Assembly: GCA_034521445.1 (NCBI GenBank)
Contig: JAXHMM010000017.1
Span: forward strand, 124,001-188,000
Origin: Balneolaceae bacterium
GTDB lineage: Bacteria > Bacteroidota > Rhodothermia > Balneolales > Balneolaceae
Reading direction: 5' to 3'
Length of the DNA: 64,000 nt
Shown here: positions 8,923-20,081 of the stretch, in pieces
Numbering within the stretch: position 1 is the first letter of the stretch
Layout: every line of letters begins with the position of its first letter
Program-made: the position numbers and the translations under genes
Notes under the pieces: model-generated
Seen by the model: the letters and a program-made list of their open reading frames with translations, nothing else
The model's database searches: none
Told to the model about the DNA's origin: nothing

Positions 8923-9788
8923 AGATAAATCCCGTTTAGAATTAAGGCCCAGAGCGAGGCGAAGCCCGTGGCCAGCCAGTTCACCGTGTTATTGTCGATG
9001 CCCAGGCTCCACGGACGCTCCGTGAAAGGCATCGGGAATTCCAGCGTGAGGCTGTCCTGTGAAGTTGCTCCCAGCAGGGAATCGAAGAGGCAGCCCAGAA
9101 ACCCGGAGGAGAATATGATAAAAAACCACACCAAATTCAGGGAGTAAAACCATGTGCCGGCTCCGGCCAGAAGGGCGCTGCCGGCCACTCCGGCCAGGGT
9201 ACCCGGCAGGCTGATGCCGCCGTCGGAACCGGCCGGTACGGGGCGAAGACTTGTAAGCGACCAGGTATTGCCGGGCATGCGGTGGGTGCCGAGTTCGGTG
9301 GACCAGGTGTCGGAGGTGGCGGCCGCCAGCGCAGCCACTGCGCTGGCTGTGAAGAGATGCTCGCCGGTGACGTGCAGCAGCAACAGACAGAGTACCAGCC
9401 AGAAGCCGTTGGCCCAGACTTGGGAGCCGGTGCGGCGCCCCTCCCTGCCCGGAGGACGGCGGCGCAGCCGCTCTTCCCGCTCGGCCGATGCGGGGGCGGG
9501 CGGGTCGCCCCGGAACAGGGGAAGCCCGGAAATAAGGGAAGAGCTCAGAAAAAAGATCAGCAGCAGGCCCGCCATGGGCAGTCCCCCCAGCCCGAAGGAC
9601 ACGGTGCCTACCAGCGTGGCGGCGGGAACTCCGTCCAGGGTGAGCCAGTTCAGGTAGAACCCACTCACCGCCAATATAACCGAAAGAAGGGCGCCAAGAA
9701 TGACCAGGAACTGGTTTTCAGGGGGGGCAAAGAAGACGAACACGCCCACCAGGGCGAAGAGAAGAAGGTAGGTGGTGTGGCGGCCCAC
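8919..9788 (-). CDS. DUF92 family integral membrane protein (TMEM19-like)
   Basis: This encodes a 289-residue polytopic membrane protein with a GTG start at 9788. It carries family landmarks of DUF92: GFYLNWLTLDGVPAATLVGTVSFGLGG near the N-terminus, then ATSDTWSTELG, SDGGISLPGTLAG and GFLGCLFDSLLGA. Relatives include the plant VTE6/phytyl-phosphate kinase group and TMEM19, but the bacterial role is unsettled. A linker rich in Arg and Pro (about residues 90-120, FRGDPPAPASAEREER) is unusual for the family and probably cytoplasmic. The gene is translationally linked to the symporter downstream and to the small membrane protein upstream (one base gap). Confidence 0.82.
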   Translation of the reverse strand: MGRHTTYLLLFALVGVFVFFAPPENQFLVILGALLSVILAVSGFYLNWLTLDGVPAATLVGTVSFGLGGLPMAGLLLIFFLSSSLISGLPLFRGDPPAPASAEREERLRRRPPGREGRRTGSQVWANGFWLVLCLLLLHVTGEHLFTASAVAALAAATSDTWSTELGTHRMPGNTWSLTSLRPVPAGSDGGISLPGTLAGVAGSALLAGAGTWFYSLNLVWFFIIFSSGFLGCLFDSLLGATSQDSLTLEFPMPFTERPWSLGIDNNTVNWLATGFASLWALILNGIYL

Positions 9789-9789
9789 G

Positions 9790-10017
9790 TCAGCTTGACG
9801 GCTGGCCGGAGACGTCGGATTCGCCGTTCTTGCGTTTCATGATGGCTACGATGATGGAGATGTAGCCCGCCATGATAACAACAGGTGACACAAAGAGGGA
9901 GATGAAGCCGTTTACCTCGTTTTCGATGTACATGGCCGAGAAGCCCACCACGATGAGCAGGAGTCCCGCAGCCAGCACCTTGTAATTCCAGGATCCGAAT
10001 AGCATATCTTTGGACAT
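9790..10017 (-). CDS. Small two-helix membrane protein, DUF3098-like
   Basis: This encodes 75 residues from ATG 10017 (MSKDMLFGSWNY). A longer start at 10092 is open, but the extra part looks unlike coding sequence. There are two hydrophobic helices, YKVLAAGLLLIVVGFSAMYI and then VSPVVIMAGYISIIVAIM, followed by a basic tail. Size and pattern fit the DUF3098 family of small Bacteroidota membrane proteins, whose function is unknown. It heads the DUF92/symporter run on the minus strand and is divergent from maf. Confidence 0.65.
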   Translation of the reverse strand: MSKDMLFGSWNYKVLAAGLLLIVVGFSAMYIENEVNGFISLFVSPVVIMAGYISIIVAIMKRKNGESDVSGQPSS

Positions 10018-10101
10018 GGCGATGTTTTTTTGGTTAGACGTAATCTCACCATACATTCCGTATAATTCAAGGCCCAACCGCAACCTTTCCACACTTGCTC
10101 C

Positions 10102-10716
10102 ATGAGCGATCCCCTTCCCCTCTGCCTGGCTTCAGCCAGTCCCCGCCGGAAAAAGCTGCTTCGGGAGCTGGGACTCAGGTTTCTTGTGCGGGCGCCCCGC
10201 GTCGAGGAACACCTGCCCGGATCGCCTTCCCCGGAGGAGCTGGTACAGGAACTCGCCCTTAGAAAGGCCCGCAACGTATTCTCCTCCGACATGGGACTGG
10301 TCATCGGGGCGGACACGGTGGTGGTGCACCGCGGAGAGGTGCTGGAAAAGCCCGGATCCCCTGCGGAGGCCGAAGCCATGCTGCAAAGGCTCTGTGGTGA
10401 CCGCCACGAGGTGCTGACGGGCGTGGCCCTGATAAAATCTCACGGCCAAAACGAATCGGGCGAGCATACGTTCGTAGAGCGCACCCAGGTGCGTTTCGGC
10501 AACGTTGATAATGCCCTCATTCGAGAGTATGTTGCCTCCGGAAGTCCCATGGACAAAGCTGGGGGCTACGGCATCCAAGATCCCCTGGCGGGCCTTATGG
10601 TCGCAGGCATACGGGGCGACTACTACAACGTAGTCGGTTTTCCTCTCCATGCCTTCTACAGGCAGCTAAGATCCCATGCCCCAGAATATGTCGAGATGAT
10701 TACTACAAGCGCATGA
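10102..10716 (+). CDS. maf: Maf-family nucleoside triphosphate pyrophosphatase
   Basis: This encodes a 204-residue house-cleaning enzyme that hydrolyses non-canonical or excess NTPs (dTTP/UTP type for the YhdE branch). The Maf pattern is complete: LASASPRRKKLLRELG near the start, the catalytic GADTVVV, LEKPGSPAEAEAMLQRLCG, HEVLTGVAL, and DKAGGYGIQDPLAGLMVAGI followed by GDYYNVVGFPL. The stop overlaps the start of the next gene by 4 bases (ATGA at 10713). It is the first gene of an operon that ends with mazG, another nucleotide pyrophosphatase. Confidence 0.93.
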   Translation: MSDPLPLCLASASPRRKKLLRELGLRFLVRAPRVEEHLPGSPSPEELVQELALRKARNVFSSDMGLVIGADTVVVHRGEVLEKPGSPAEAEAMLQRLCGDRHEVLTGVALIKSHGQNESGEHTFVERTQVRFGNVDNALIREYVASGSPMDKAGGYGIQDPLAGLMVAGIRGDYYNVVGFPLHAFYRQLRSHAPEYVEMITTSA

Positions 10717-12659
10717 AATTCAGACCGTTACAACTTTTTGGTATCTCTATATTCCTGGCCTTTTCTTTGATGCTGACCCTCCCCGCTACCTCCACGGCTC
10801 AGCAGCCCCAGTTTGGCATGGAGTACACCATCGCCAACCGACTGCTGGACGACCAGGAATACGAGCAGGCCTACCGGCGTTTCCTGAAGCTCTACCGCGA
10901 AAATCCTCGTACCTACCTTCTGTTGGACCGGCTGACGGAGTGCCTGATCAATCTGCAGCGCTACGAGGAAGCCCTGGACCTTACCCGTGAATACATTGAA
11001 AACGACTACAACAACATGCAGGGCACCGTGCGCCTTGGAGAGATACATTACATTCGAGGGGACTCGGCGCGGGCCGACTCCACCTGGGACCGTATCGCCT
11101 CGAACCCTTCCGCCGGACTTCAGCAGTTGCTGACGCTGGCGCGCACCATGCGCGACCGGCGCGCCTTCGGGCGGGCTGTGGCCACTTACAGGGAGGCGGA
11201 ACGCCGCTTCGAGCAGTCCTCCCTGGTCGCTTCCGAACTGGCCAACACATACCTGATGTCAGGTGATTACAACGAGGCCATGCAAGTCTACCTCGACCTG
11301 ATCGCCGAACAGCCCGACCGCATCGACGAGCTCCAGAGCACGCTCTACCGCTACAGCGACGACGTGCTCTACGACACCGCCATCCTGGAGCTGGAGGAGA
11401 CCATGCCGGAGCTCTCCACCGGCCACCCCGCCTACCAACGTCTGCACCAACTCCACGTCTGGCTGCTGATGGAACGGGAGCTCTATGAGCGCGCTCTGGC
11501 CACCTCCATTGAATTTGAGGACCGTGTATCCCAGGTCACCTTCAATCTCTACGTTACAGGCCGCCGGCTGGCCTCCGAGCGGCAATATGCCCTGGCGGTG
11601 GAGGCCTATCGCTACTACATCGACCGCGACGTGGCCTCCGTCCTACAGCGAAGCATGCAGGAACTGGCTGATGTCTACATTGCCTGGGCGGACTACCTGG
11701 ACGACTACAACCTGGCGTACGCCTCGCGCCGCGACTCCCTCTACCGGCGCGCCTACGGTCTGCTGGACGACCTTCGTACCGGGGAACCGCGCTACGGTTC
11801 ACTGGGCGAAGTGCTGGTCACCCAGTCCGAGCTGGCCCTCTCCCGCCTCCATCGTCCCGACGAGGCGCGTCGCTACCTGCAAACGCTTGAGAGCCTGGGT
11901 GACAGCTCACTGGCTTCCCAGGCAGCATATCTGAGGGGACGCATCCTGCTCTACGAGGAAAATTATGCGCAGGCCCGCGTGGAACTCACCCGCAGCAACC
12001 GCCGTGAAGGCAGCGGAGCCCTGGCCGAGAAGGCGCGCTACTACCTCGCCATGAGTGATTTTTTCTCCGGGGACTACGAATTTGCCAAAATTCAGCTCAA
12101 CGCTCTGGAACGCCAGAACACCTCCTATTTTGCCAATGACGCCGTGCGCCTGCGCGTCTGGATACAGGACGGGCTGCAGGCCGACAGCACCGGAGGCTAC
12201 CTGGACCGCTTTTCGGGGGCCATGCGGCTTACGGAAACGGGCCGCACCGGTGAAGCCCTCCAGCGCCTGCACGCATTTGTCGACAGTTCAGCCGGCTCCC
12301 TTCGCGACGACGCCTGGCTGCAGCTCGCTTCCCTCGCCAGCCCGCAAAACCTCACGGAGCTATACCCGCAGCTGGACCGCTACCTTGAGAATGCCGGCGG
12401 TGGTTCCCCCCTGGAGGAGCGCCTTCTGTGGGAGCGGGCGCGCATGGCCGACCAGTGGCTGAACGGCGCCGGCGACACGCCGCCCCTCTCCGCCCGTTCC
12501 GGCGGAGAGGCGTCCGGCACCTCCACCTCCGCCCTGCCGGCCGACAATGAGGCACTGGTGGAGCTCTACGAGCGCCTTCTGCTCCGTTTCCCAAGCAGTT
12601 TTTACGCCTCCTTCGCCCGCGATCGCATACAGGAACTTCAATCCCCAAACGAAACCTGA
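10713..12659 (+). CDS. Exported TPR-repeat protein
   Basis: This encodes 648 residues with a signal peptide (IFLAFSLMLTLPATSTAQ, about 13-30) followed by a series of tetratricopeptide-like helical repeats through most of the length, for example RLLDDQEYEQAYRRFLKLY and ELANTYLMSGDYNEAMQVYL. No catalytic motif is visible. It is probably periplasmic or outer-membrane associated and acts as a scaffold. It overlaps maf by 4 bases, and the next gene starts one base after its stop, so all are likely on one mRNA. Large exported TPR proteins are common in Bacteroidota, and the partner is unknown. Confidence 0.78.
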   Translation: MKFRPLQLFGISIFLAFSLMLTLPATSTAQQPQFGMEYTIANRLLDDQEYEQAYRRFLKLYRENPRTYLLLDRLTECLINLQRYEEALDLTREYIENDYNNMQGTVRLGEIHYIRGDSARADSTWDRIASNPSAGLQQLLTLARTMRDRRAFGRAVATYREAERRFEQSSLVASELANTYLMSGDYNEAMQVYLDLIAEQPDRIDELQSTLYRYSDDVLYDTAILELEETMPELSTGHPAYQRLHQLHVWLLMERELYERALATSIEFEDRVSQVTFNLYVTGRRLASERQYALAVEAYRYYIDRDVASVLQRSMQELADVYIAWADYLDDYNLAYASRRDSLYRRAYGLLDDLRTGEPRYGSLGEVLVTQSELALSRLHRPDEARRYLQTLESLGDSSLASQAAYLRGRILLYEENYAQARVELTRSNRREGSGALAEKARYYLAMSDFFSGDYEFAKIQLNALERQNTSYFANDAVRLRVWIQDGLQADSTGGYLDRFSGAMRLTETGRTGEALQRLHAFVDSSAGSLRDDAWLQLASLASPQNLTELYPQLDRYLENAGGGSPLEERLLWERARMADQWLNGAGDTPPLSARSGGEASGTSTSALPADNEALVELYERLLLRFPSSFYASFARDRIQELQSPNET

Positions 12660-12660
12660 C

Positions 12661-13929
12661 ATGGTCCGACGAACTTCCCTCCTGCTGACTCTTCTTTTTC
12701 TGCTGGCCGGCAGTGCCTCCGCCCAGCAGAAACTCCTCATACCCATGGACGCAGGCCAGACCAACCATCTGAAGGCCTACGGCATCATATTCAACAGCCT
12801 CAGCGCGGGTGGAACCGCCCAATGGCTGCTCAACCATCGCGGCGGCAGCTTCATGACCGACTACAGCGAGGAGCTGATGCGCGAATGCCGTCTTAAAAAC
12901 GTCTCTGTGGAGACCCTCGACGCCTCTGAAGCCTCTTCGCTCATCGCCCGTGTGGAGCAGTCCGATGTGAACACCGCTGTCATGCAGCTGGACAAGGCAC
13001 CAAAAATTGCGGTCTACACTCCCGACCAAGCCCTGCCCTGGGACGATGCGGTCACCCTCGCCCTGACCTACGCCGAAGTGGAGTACGAACAGATATGGGA
13101 CCCCGAAGTGCTTAACGGCGATCTTTCGCAATACGACTGGCTCCACCTGCACCACGAGGATTTCACCGGCCAGTTCGGCAAATTCTGGGCCAGCGCCCGC
13201 AACCAGCCCTGGTACGTGCAGCAGGTGAAGCGCATGGAGGCCATGGCCGACCGGCTCGGCTATCCCACGGTCCACGAAGAGAAAAAAGCGGTGGCCCGCC
13301 AAATCAAGGAGTATGTGGGCAACGGGGGCTTTCTGTTCTCGATGTGTTCGGGCACCGACACCTTCGACATCGCGCTGGCCGCCGGGGAGACGGACATCGC
13401 CCCGGCTCCCTTTGACGGCGACCCGGCCGACCCGCAGGCACAGCAGAAGCTGGACTTCTCGCAGACCCTGGCCTTCACTGACTTCAACCTCATCACCGAC
13501 CCGGCCGAATACGAACACGCCGACATCGACGTGTCGGTGCGGCCCGAGGAGGTGGACCGGGTCCTCGATTTCTTCAGCCTCTTTGAGTTCTCTGCAAAGT
13601 GGGACCCTGTGCCCACCATGCTCACACAAAATCACGTGAGCAGCGTACGCGGCTTCTACGGGCAGACCACAGCTTTCCAGAAAGACAAGGTGAAGGAATC
13701 GGTGGTCATCCTGGGCGAAAGTCCCGGCCGCTCCATGGTCAAGTACATTCACGGCAATTACGGCAACGGCACCTTTACCTTCTATGCCGGCCACGACCCC
13801 GAGGACTACCGCCACTTCGTGAACGACCCGCCCACCGACCTGAGCCTGCATCCCAGCAGCCCGGGATACCGTCTCATCCTCAATAACATCCTTTTCCCCG
13901 CCGCCAAGAAGAAAGAGCGCAAGACCTGA
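12661..13929 (+). CDS. Exported GAT-like protein of the so-called 'asparagine synthetase B' family
   Basis: This encodes 422 residues from ATG 12661, one base after the previous stop. An in-frame ATG at 12547 lies inside the TPR gene and is unlikely. A signal peptide spans about residues 1-21 (LLLTLLFLLAGSASAQ). The mature part begins KLLIPMDAGQTNHLKAYG and contains WLLNHRGGSF. From memory this is a Bacteroidota family that databases often label asparagine synthetase B. The sequence shows no AsnB synthetase domain and no N-terminal Cys nucleophile. A segment GNGGFLFSMCSGTDTFD with Cys229 looks like the nucleophile elbow of class I glutamine-amidotransferase/ThuA-like folds. The function is unknown, and the position between maf and mazG is consistent with a single operon. 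Confidence 0.7.
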   Translation: MVRRTSLLLTLLFLLAGSASAQQKLLIPMDAGQTNHLKAYGIIFNSLSAGGTAQWLLNHRGGSFMTDYSEELMRECRLKNVSVETLDASEASSLIARVEQSDVNTAVMQLDKAPKIAVYTPDQALPWDDAVTLALTYAEVEYEQIWDPEVLNGDLSQYDWLHLHHEDFTGQFGKFWASARNQPWYVQQVKRMEAMADRLGYPTVHEEKKAVARQIKEYVGNGGFLFSMCSGTDTFDIALAAGETDIAPAPFDGDPADPQAQQKLDFSQTLAFTDFNLITDPAEYEHADIDVSVRPEEVDRVLDFFSLFEFSAKWDPVPTMLTQNHVSSVRGFYGQTTAFQKDKVKESVVILGESPGRSMVKYIHGNYGNGTFTFYAGHDPEDYRHFVNDPPTDLSLHPSSPGYRLILNNILFPAAKKKERKT

Positions 13930-14693
13930 TGAATGCCACCTCCTCCTTTGAAGACCTTATCGAGATCGTCCGCATTCTCCGCCGGGAGTGTCCCTGGGAC
14001 CGCAAGCAGACCCACGAAAGTATCAAGGATCACCTCATCGAGGAAGCCTACGAGGCCGTGGAGGCCATCGACAGGGAGGACTTCGACGAGCTACGCCGGG
14101 AACTGGGTGACCTGCTGCTGCACGTGGTTTTTCACAGCACCATGGCTTCCGAGTCTGGAAAATTCGACGTAGACGCGGTCATCCGCACCCTCCAGGAAAA
14201 ACTGATCCGCCGCCATCCCCATGTTTTCGGCGACGCCGAGGCCGAAGACGAGGAGCAGGTGGCCAGAAACTGGGAGAGGATCAAAAAGGAGGAGGGCAAA
14301 TCATCCGCCCTGGACGGCATTCCGGACCGCCTGCCCGCCCTCATCCGCGCACAGCGCATGCAGGAGAAGGCCGCTAATGTGGGCTTCGACTGGCCCGAGT
14401 CCGACCCGGTGTGGGATAAGGCGGCCGAGGAACTGGAGGAGTTGCGCGAGCGCATGGAGGAGGGCGACCGGGAGGCGGCTGCGGAGGAGTTCGGCGATTT
14501 CATCTTCTCCGCCGTCAACGCCGCCCGCGTTCACGGACTGACCGCCGAGGACAGCCTGCGGCTGACCATCCGTAAATTCGAGCGCCGCTTTCGGTATATT
14601 GAGGCGGAGCTTGAGCGACGGGGACGTACCCTGGGGGAGAGCTCCCTCGAGGAGATGAACCACTACTGGGAGGAGGCGAAGAAGCAGAATTGA
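13929..14693 (+). CDS. mazG: Nucleoside triphosphate pyrophosphohydrolase MazG
   Basis: This encodes a 254-residue two-domain MazG, full length for the family. The N-terminal domain has CPWDRKQTHESI, the metal-binding EEAYEAVEAI and ELGDLLLHVVFH. The C-terminal repeat domain has KAAEELEELRE and EEFGDFIFSAVNAAR. It converts NTPs to NMPs plus pyrophosphate, removing aberrant nucleotides and influencing ppGpp-linked stress in other bacteria. The start codon overlaps the previous stop by one base (TGATG). It closes the maf operon, and a spacer of about 160 bases with a promoter separates it from citrate synthase. Confidence 0.93.
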   Translation: MNATSSFEDLIEIVRILRRECPWDRKQTHESIKDHLIEEAYEAVEAIDREDFDELRRELGDLLLHVVFHSTMASESGKFDVDAVIRTLQEKLIRRHPHVFGDAEAEDEEQVARNWERIKKEEGKSSALDGIPDRLPALIRAQRMQEKAANVGFDWPESDPVWDKAAEELEELRERMEEGDREAAAEEFGDFIFSAVNAARVHGLTAEDSLRLTIRKFERRFRYIEAELERRGRTLGESSLEEMNHYWEEAKKQN

Positions 14694-14798
14694 CGGCCCC
14701 TTCAAACGATGGAAGGCCCGTTCACGTTATAGCGAGTGACGGGCAGGACTAAGGGATGCGGCATGGCCGCTGCACCTGAATTTTAGTACCTCCCGTGT

Positions 14799-14806
14799 TA
14801 TATTTG
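14799..14806 (+). promoter_or_regulatory. Probable -7 promoter box of citrate synthase
   Basis: TATATTTG matches the Bacteroidota sigma-70 -7 consensus TAnnTTTG exactly. It lies 46 bases before the citrate synthase ATG, in an AT-richer spacer between two GC-rich genes. The expected -33 TTTG is not clear; only a T-run (TTTT at 14781) is nearby. A GGAGA sequence a few bases before the ATG could act as ribosome binding site. Confidence 0.45.
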
Positions 14807-14852
14807 ACCGACATTTGACCAAGACCGTAAAACAATAAAATCGGAGAACAGA

Positions 14853-16019
14853 ATGGCTGAGAGCTTACCCAACAATATTGACATGAATCAGTACCCTCAC
14901 ATCAACAAGGGACTGGAGGGAATTGTCGCCTTTTCAACTACTAAAAGTTTTATCGACGGACAGAAAGGCGAGCTGATTTATGCCGGATATCCCATCGACA
15001 CCCTTGCCGAAAACGCCACCTTCGAGGAGGTTTGTTTCCTGCTGTGGCACGACCGTCTGCCCGACCGCAGTGAGCTGAACCGCCTAAACGCCAGGCTACA
15101 GAAGGATCGCAACCTGCCGGAGCCGGTGAAGCGCTACCTGCACAGCACCTCCAAAACGGCCGAACCCATGGCTGTGCTCCGCACCGCCGTCTCCATGCTG
15201 TCGGATTTCCACGATGTGAAGGGGGACCGCAGCGAGAAGGAGTTCCGCATCCACAAAGCCATCTCCATCACAGCCAAGATTCCTACCGTCATCGCCGCCT
15301 TCGACCGTATCCGCAACGGCAAGGATCCCGTGGAGCCGCTTTCCGACCGGAGCACCGCCTACAACTTCCTCTACATGCTCAACAACGAGCGGCCGGGCGA
15401 GAAGGCCGAAAAGACGATGGACCTCTGCCTGATTCTGCACGCAGAGCACGGAATGAACGCCTCCACCTTTACATGCCGCGCCATTTGCTCCACTGAATCC
15501 GACATGTACTCGGCAGTCACCGGCGCCATCGGCGCCCTCAAGGGTCCCCTTCACGGCGGCGCCAACGAGCGCGTGATGAACATGCTGCTGACCATCGAGG
15601 AGGAGGGGTCCGATCCCGTGGAATATGTGAAGGAGCGGCTGGCAAGCAAGGAGAAGATCTCCGGTTTCGGCCACCGCGTCTACAAGACCATGGATCCCCG
15701 CGCCCGCATCCTGCGGCAGATGTCCAAGGATCTCTCCGAGGAGACAGGACACGTGGAACTCTACAACTGGTCGGAGGCCATCCTTAAGACGATGATGGAC
15801 GACAAGGGCATCGACCCGAATGTGGACTTCTTCTCGGCCACCGTCTACTACTCCATGGGCATCAAGCCCGACCTCTATACCTGCATCTTCGCCATGAGCC
15901 GGGTCTCCGGCTGGACGGGCCACTATATTGAGCAGGCCGAGAACAACCGCCTGGTACGGCCACGCGCCCTGTATATCGCCGAAAAAGACCTGGACTGGAC
16001 GCCTGTAGACGAGCGGTAG
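14853..16019 (+). CDS. gltA: Citrate synthase
   Basis: This encodes a 388-residue citrate synthase that condenses oxaloacetate and acetyl-CoA at the entry to the TCA cycle. The catalytic residues are His234 in GPLHGGANE, His274 in GFGHRVYKTMDPR and Asp325 in VDFFSATVYYSMG. The length fits the short dimeric type, which also includes 2-methylcitrate synthases, so propionyl-CoA use cannot be excluded. The gene stands apart from other TCA genes in this window. It has its own promoter-like box upstream and the GH3-like gene four bases downstream, so it is probably co-transcribed with that gene. Confidence 0.93.
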   Translation: MAESLPNNIDMNQYPHINKGLEGIVAFSTTKSFIDGQKGELIYAGYPIDTLAENATFEEVCFLLWHDRLPDRSELNRLNARLQKDRNLPEPVKRYLHSTSKTAEPMAVLRTAVSMLSDFHDVKGDRSEKEFRIHKAISITAKIPTVIAAFDRIRNGKDPVEPLSDRSTAYNFLYMLNNERPGEKAEKTMDLCLILHAEHGMNASTFTCRAICSTESDMYSAVTGAIGALKGPLHGGANERVMNMLLTIEEEGSDPVEYVKERLASKEKISGFGHRVYKTMDPRARILRQMSKDLSEETGHVELYNWSEAILKTMMDDKGIDPNVDFFSATVYYSMGIKPDLYTCIFAMSRVSGWTGHYIEQAENNRLVRPRALYIAEKDLDWTPVDER

Positions 16020-16023
16020 GTCC

Positions 16024-17469
16024 ATGTTCCGCCGCCCCGAACCGGCCGCCGCCCAGCGCCGACAGCTGCGCGGGCTGCTGAGCGCCGCTTCCGAAACCCG
16101 CTGGGGAGAGGAATACGCCTTCGGGGAACTGCAGGATTATCGCGACTTCGCCGCCCGCGTACCCGTACTCACCCGCCCGCGACTACAGGAGCTGACCGAC
16201 GAGCTCAAGTCGGGGGCCGAGGATCTGGCCTGGCCCGGCCAGGTAAGACGCTTCGCCGTTTCGGCGGGCACCACCGGCGAGGGACGTCACCTGCCTGTGA
16301 CCCGAGAGCGGCTGCGCAGCGACCGGCAATTCATGCGCATGGTGACTCTCTCCCACCTACGCCGATACCCCAACGTACTTCGGCTGGCCGGGCCACACCT
16401 GAGTCTGCCAGGGAATGTGGAGGAATATGGCGGCTGGACGGCCGGGGAGATCAGCGGCTACACCGCCCTGCAGGCCCCCGCCTGGCTGCGCTGGCTGCAG
16501 GTGCTCGATCCGGAAGAGGCGGTGCGCATGTCCTTCAGACATAAGATGGAACTCATTCGGCGTCGCGCCGCCGACCTCTCCCCCCGCGTGATCGTCTCTG
16601 CGCCCAGCTGGCTGCTCACCCTCTTCCAGGACATCCTGGAAGACACGGGCGCCGGTTGCCTGCGCGAGATCTGGCCGCGGCTGCGCCTGCTGGTCTGCGG
16701 CGGGGTCGCCCTGAGCAGCTACCGCGGACATCTGGTCCGCCTTATCGGTCCCCCGGAACCCCGTTTTATCGAGACCTACGGCGCCTCGGAGGGCTATTTC
16801 GCCTGGTCAGACGATCCTGAACGCGGGGACCTGCTACTGGCCGTCGACAACGGCATTTTCTACGAGCTTATCCCTGATCCCCTGCCCCAGGCCGAGGCAG
16901 CGGGCATCCAGCAGACTGTGCCGCTATGGGAGGCGGAGACCGGCCGCGCCTACGGCCTGGTAGTGAGCACCAACGCGGGTCTGTGGCGCTGTCCTGTCAA
17001 CGACATTGTCTCCTTCACCTCCCTTGACCCGCCGCGGCTGGTGGTGCGGGGACGGGTGAACGAGATGCTGGACGACTACGGAGAGGCCCTTCACCTGCAT
17101 GAGGCGGAGGAAGCGCTTAAGGAGGCGGCTGCGGAGCTGGGACTGGAGGAGACGCCGGGACCCTTCACCATCCTGGCCTATCTGCCGGAGCGCGGGGCCC
17201 CACGGCACCGCTGGTTTCTTCGCTTCGGGCGTACGCCCCACCGCGGGCTGCTGGAAAAACTGGCTGGGGTGATGGACCGCCGGCTGCAAAAGGTCAATCG
17301 CCACTACGCCACGCGCAGGGAGAGCGGCGCGCTGGAGGCCCCGGAGATGCGCTCCATCCGCCAGTCCGACATCAGGCGGTGGCTGGAAGTTACGGGGCGG
17401 GACCGGGCGCAGGGCAAGCTGCCGCGGGTTATAGGAAAGGATGACGCAGACATTCTTCAAAGTCTGTAA
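16024..17469 (+). CDS. GH3-family adenylate-forming enzyme (auxin-responsive GH3-like)
   Basis: This encodes a 481-residue protein resembling the bacterial branch of the GH3 family of acyl-adenylating enzymes. The phosphate-binding-loop-like segment FAVSAGTTGEGRHLPVT is near residue 78-94, and the adenosine-binding region PRFIETYGASEGYFAWSDD is near 240-258. GNVEEYGGWTAGEISG and the C-terminal RVNEMLDDYGEALHLHEAEEAL also fit. Plant GH3 enzymes join amino acids to hormones, while the bacterial substrate is unknown. It directly follows citrate synthase. Its last codons and stop lie inside the left arm of a long inverted repeat shared with the converging leuS gene. Confidence 0.85.
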   Translation: MFRRPEPAAAQRRQLRGLLSAASETRWGEEYAFGELQDYRDFAARVPVLTRPRLQELTDELKSGAEDLAWPGQVRRFAVSAGTTGEGRHLPVTRERLRSDRQFMRMVTLSHLRRYPNVLRLAGPHLSLPGNVEEYGGWTAGEISGYTALQAPAWLRWLQVLDPEEAVRMSFRHKMELIRRRAADLSPRVIVSAPSWLLTLFQDILEDTGAGCLREIWPRLRLLVCGGVALSSYRGHLVRLIGPPEPRFIETYGASEGYFAWSDDPERGDLLLAVDNGIFYELIPDPLPQAEAAGIQQTVPLWEAETGRAYGLVVSTNAGLWRCPVNDIVSFTSLDPPRLVVRGRVNEMLDDYGEALHLHEAEEALKEAAAELGLEETPGPFTILAYLPERGAPRHRWFLRFGRTPHRGLLEKLAGVMDRRLQKVNRHYATRRESGALEAPEMRSIRQSDIRRWLEVTGRDRAQGKLPRVIGKDDADILQSL

Positions 17470-17539
17470 AGTCGGGAAGTCAGAAAGTCTTAAAGTCGGT
17501 GGACCTACGGACTTTCTGACTTTTGGACTTTACAGACTT
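17460..17539. terminator. Long interrupted inverted repeat between converging genes, probable bidirectional terminator
   Basis: The arms 17460-17473 and 17526-17539 (AAGTCTGTAAAGTC) pair perfectly over 14 bases. The arms 17477-17489 and 17510-17522 (AAGTCAGAAAGTC) pair over 13 bases. The two helices are separated by a 3x3 mismatch, and the loop is 20 bases. The left arm includes the last codons and TAA of the GH3 gene. The right arm ends at 17539, just before the leuS stop (17541-17543). The position between converging genes suggests a two-way terminator. The repeated AAAGTC/AAGTC units inside each arm are unusual and could mark a dispersed repeat family. Confidence 0.75.
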
Positions 17540-17540
17540 A

Positions 17541-19967
<2,427 letters not shown>

Positions 19968-20081
19968 CGGGCGATACGGGGGATGCGGATTGCAATTACA
20001 GTTCGATGGATGCGGTCGACGAAGATAAGGAAAAATAGCCACTGCTTCAGCCGGCGGAGAGCCAGCAGGCGGGCCGGCGCC

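Noticed and set aside
12352-13851. Open frame of about 499 codons on the minus strand
   Set aside because: It is antisense to the exported TPR and GAT-like genes, with no recognisable domain and odd composition (His/Val/Gly rich).
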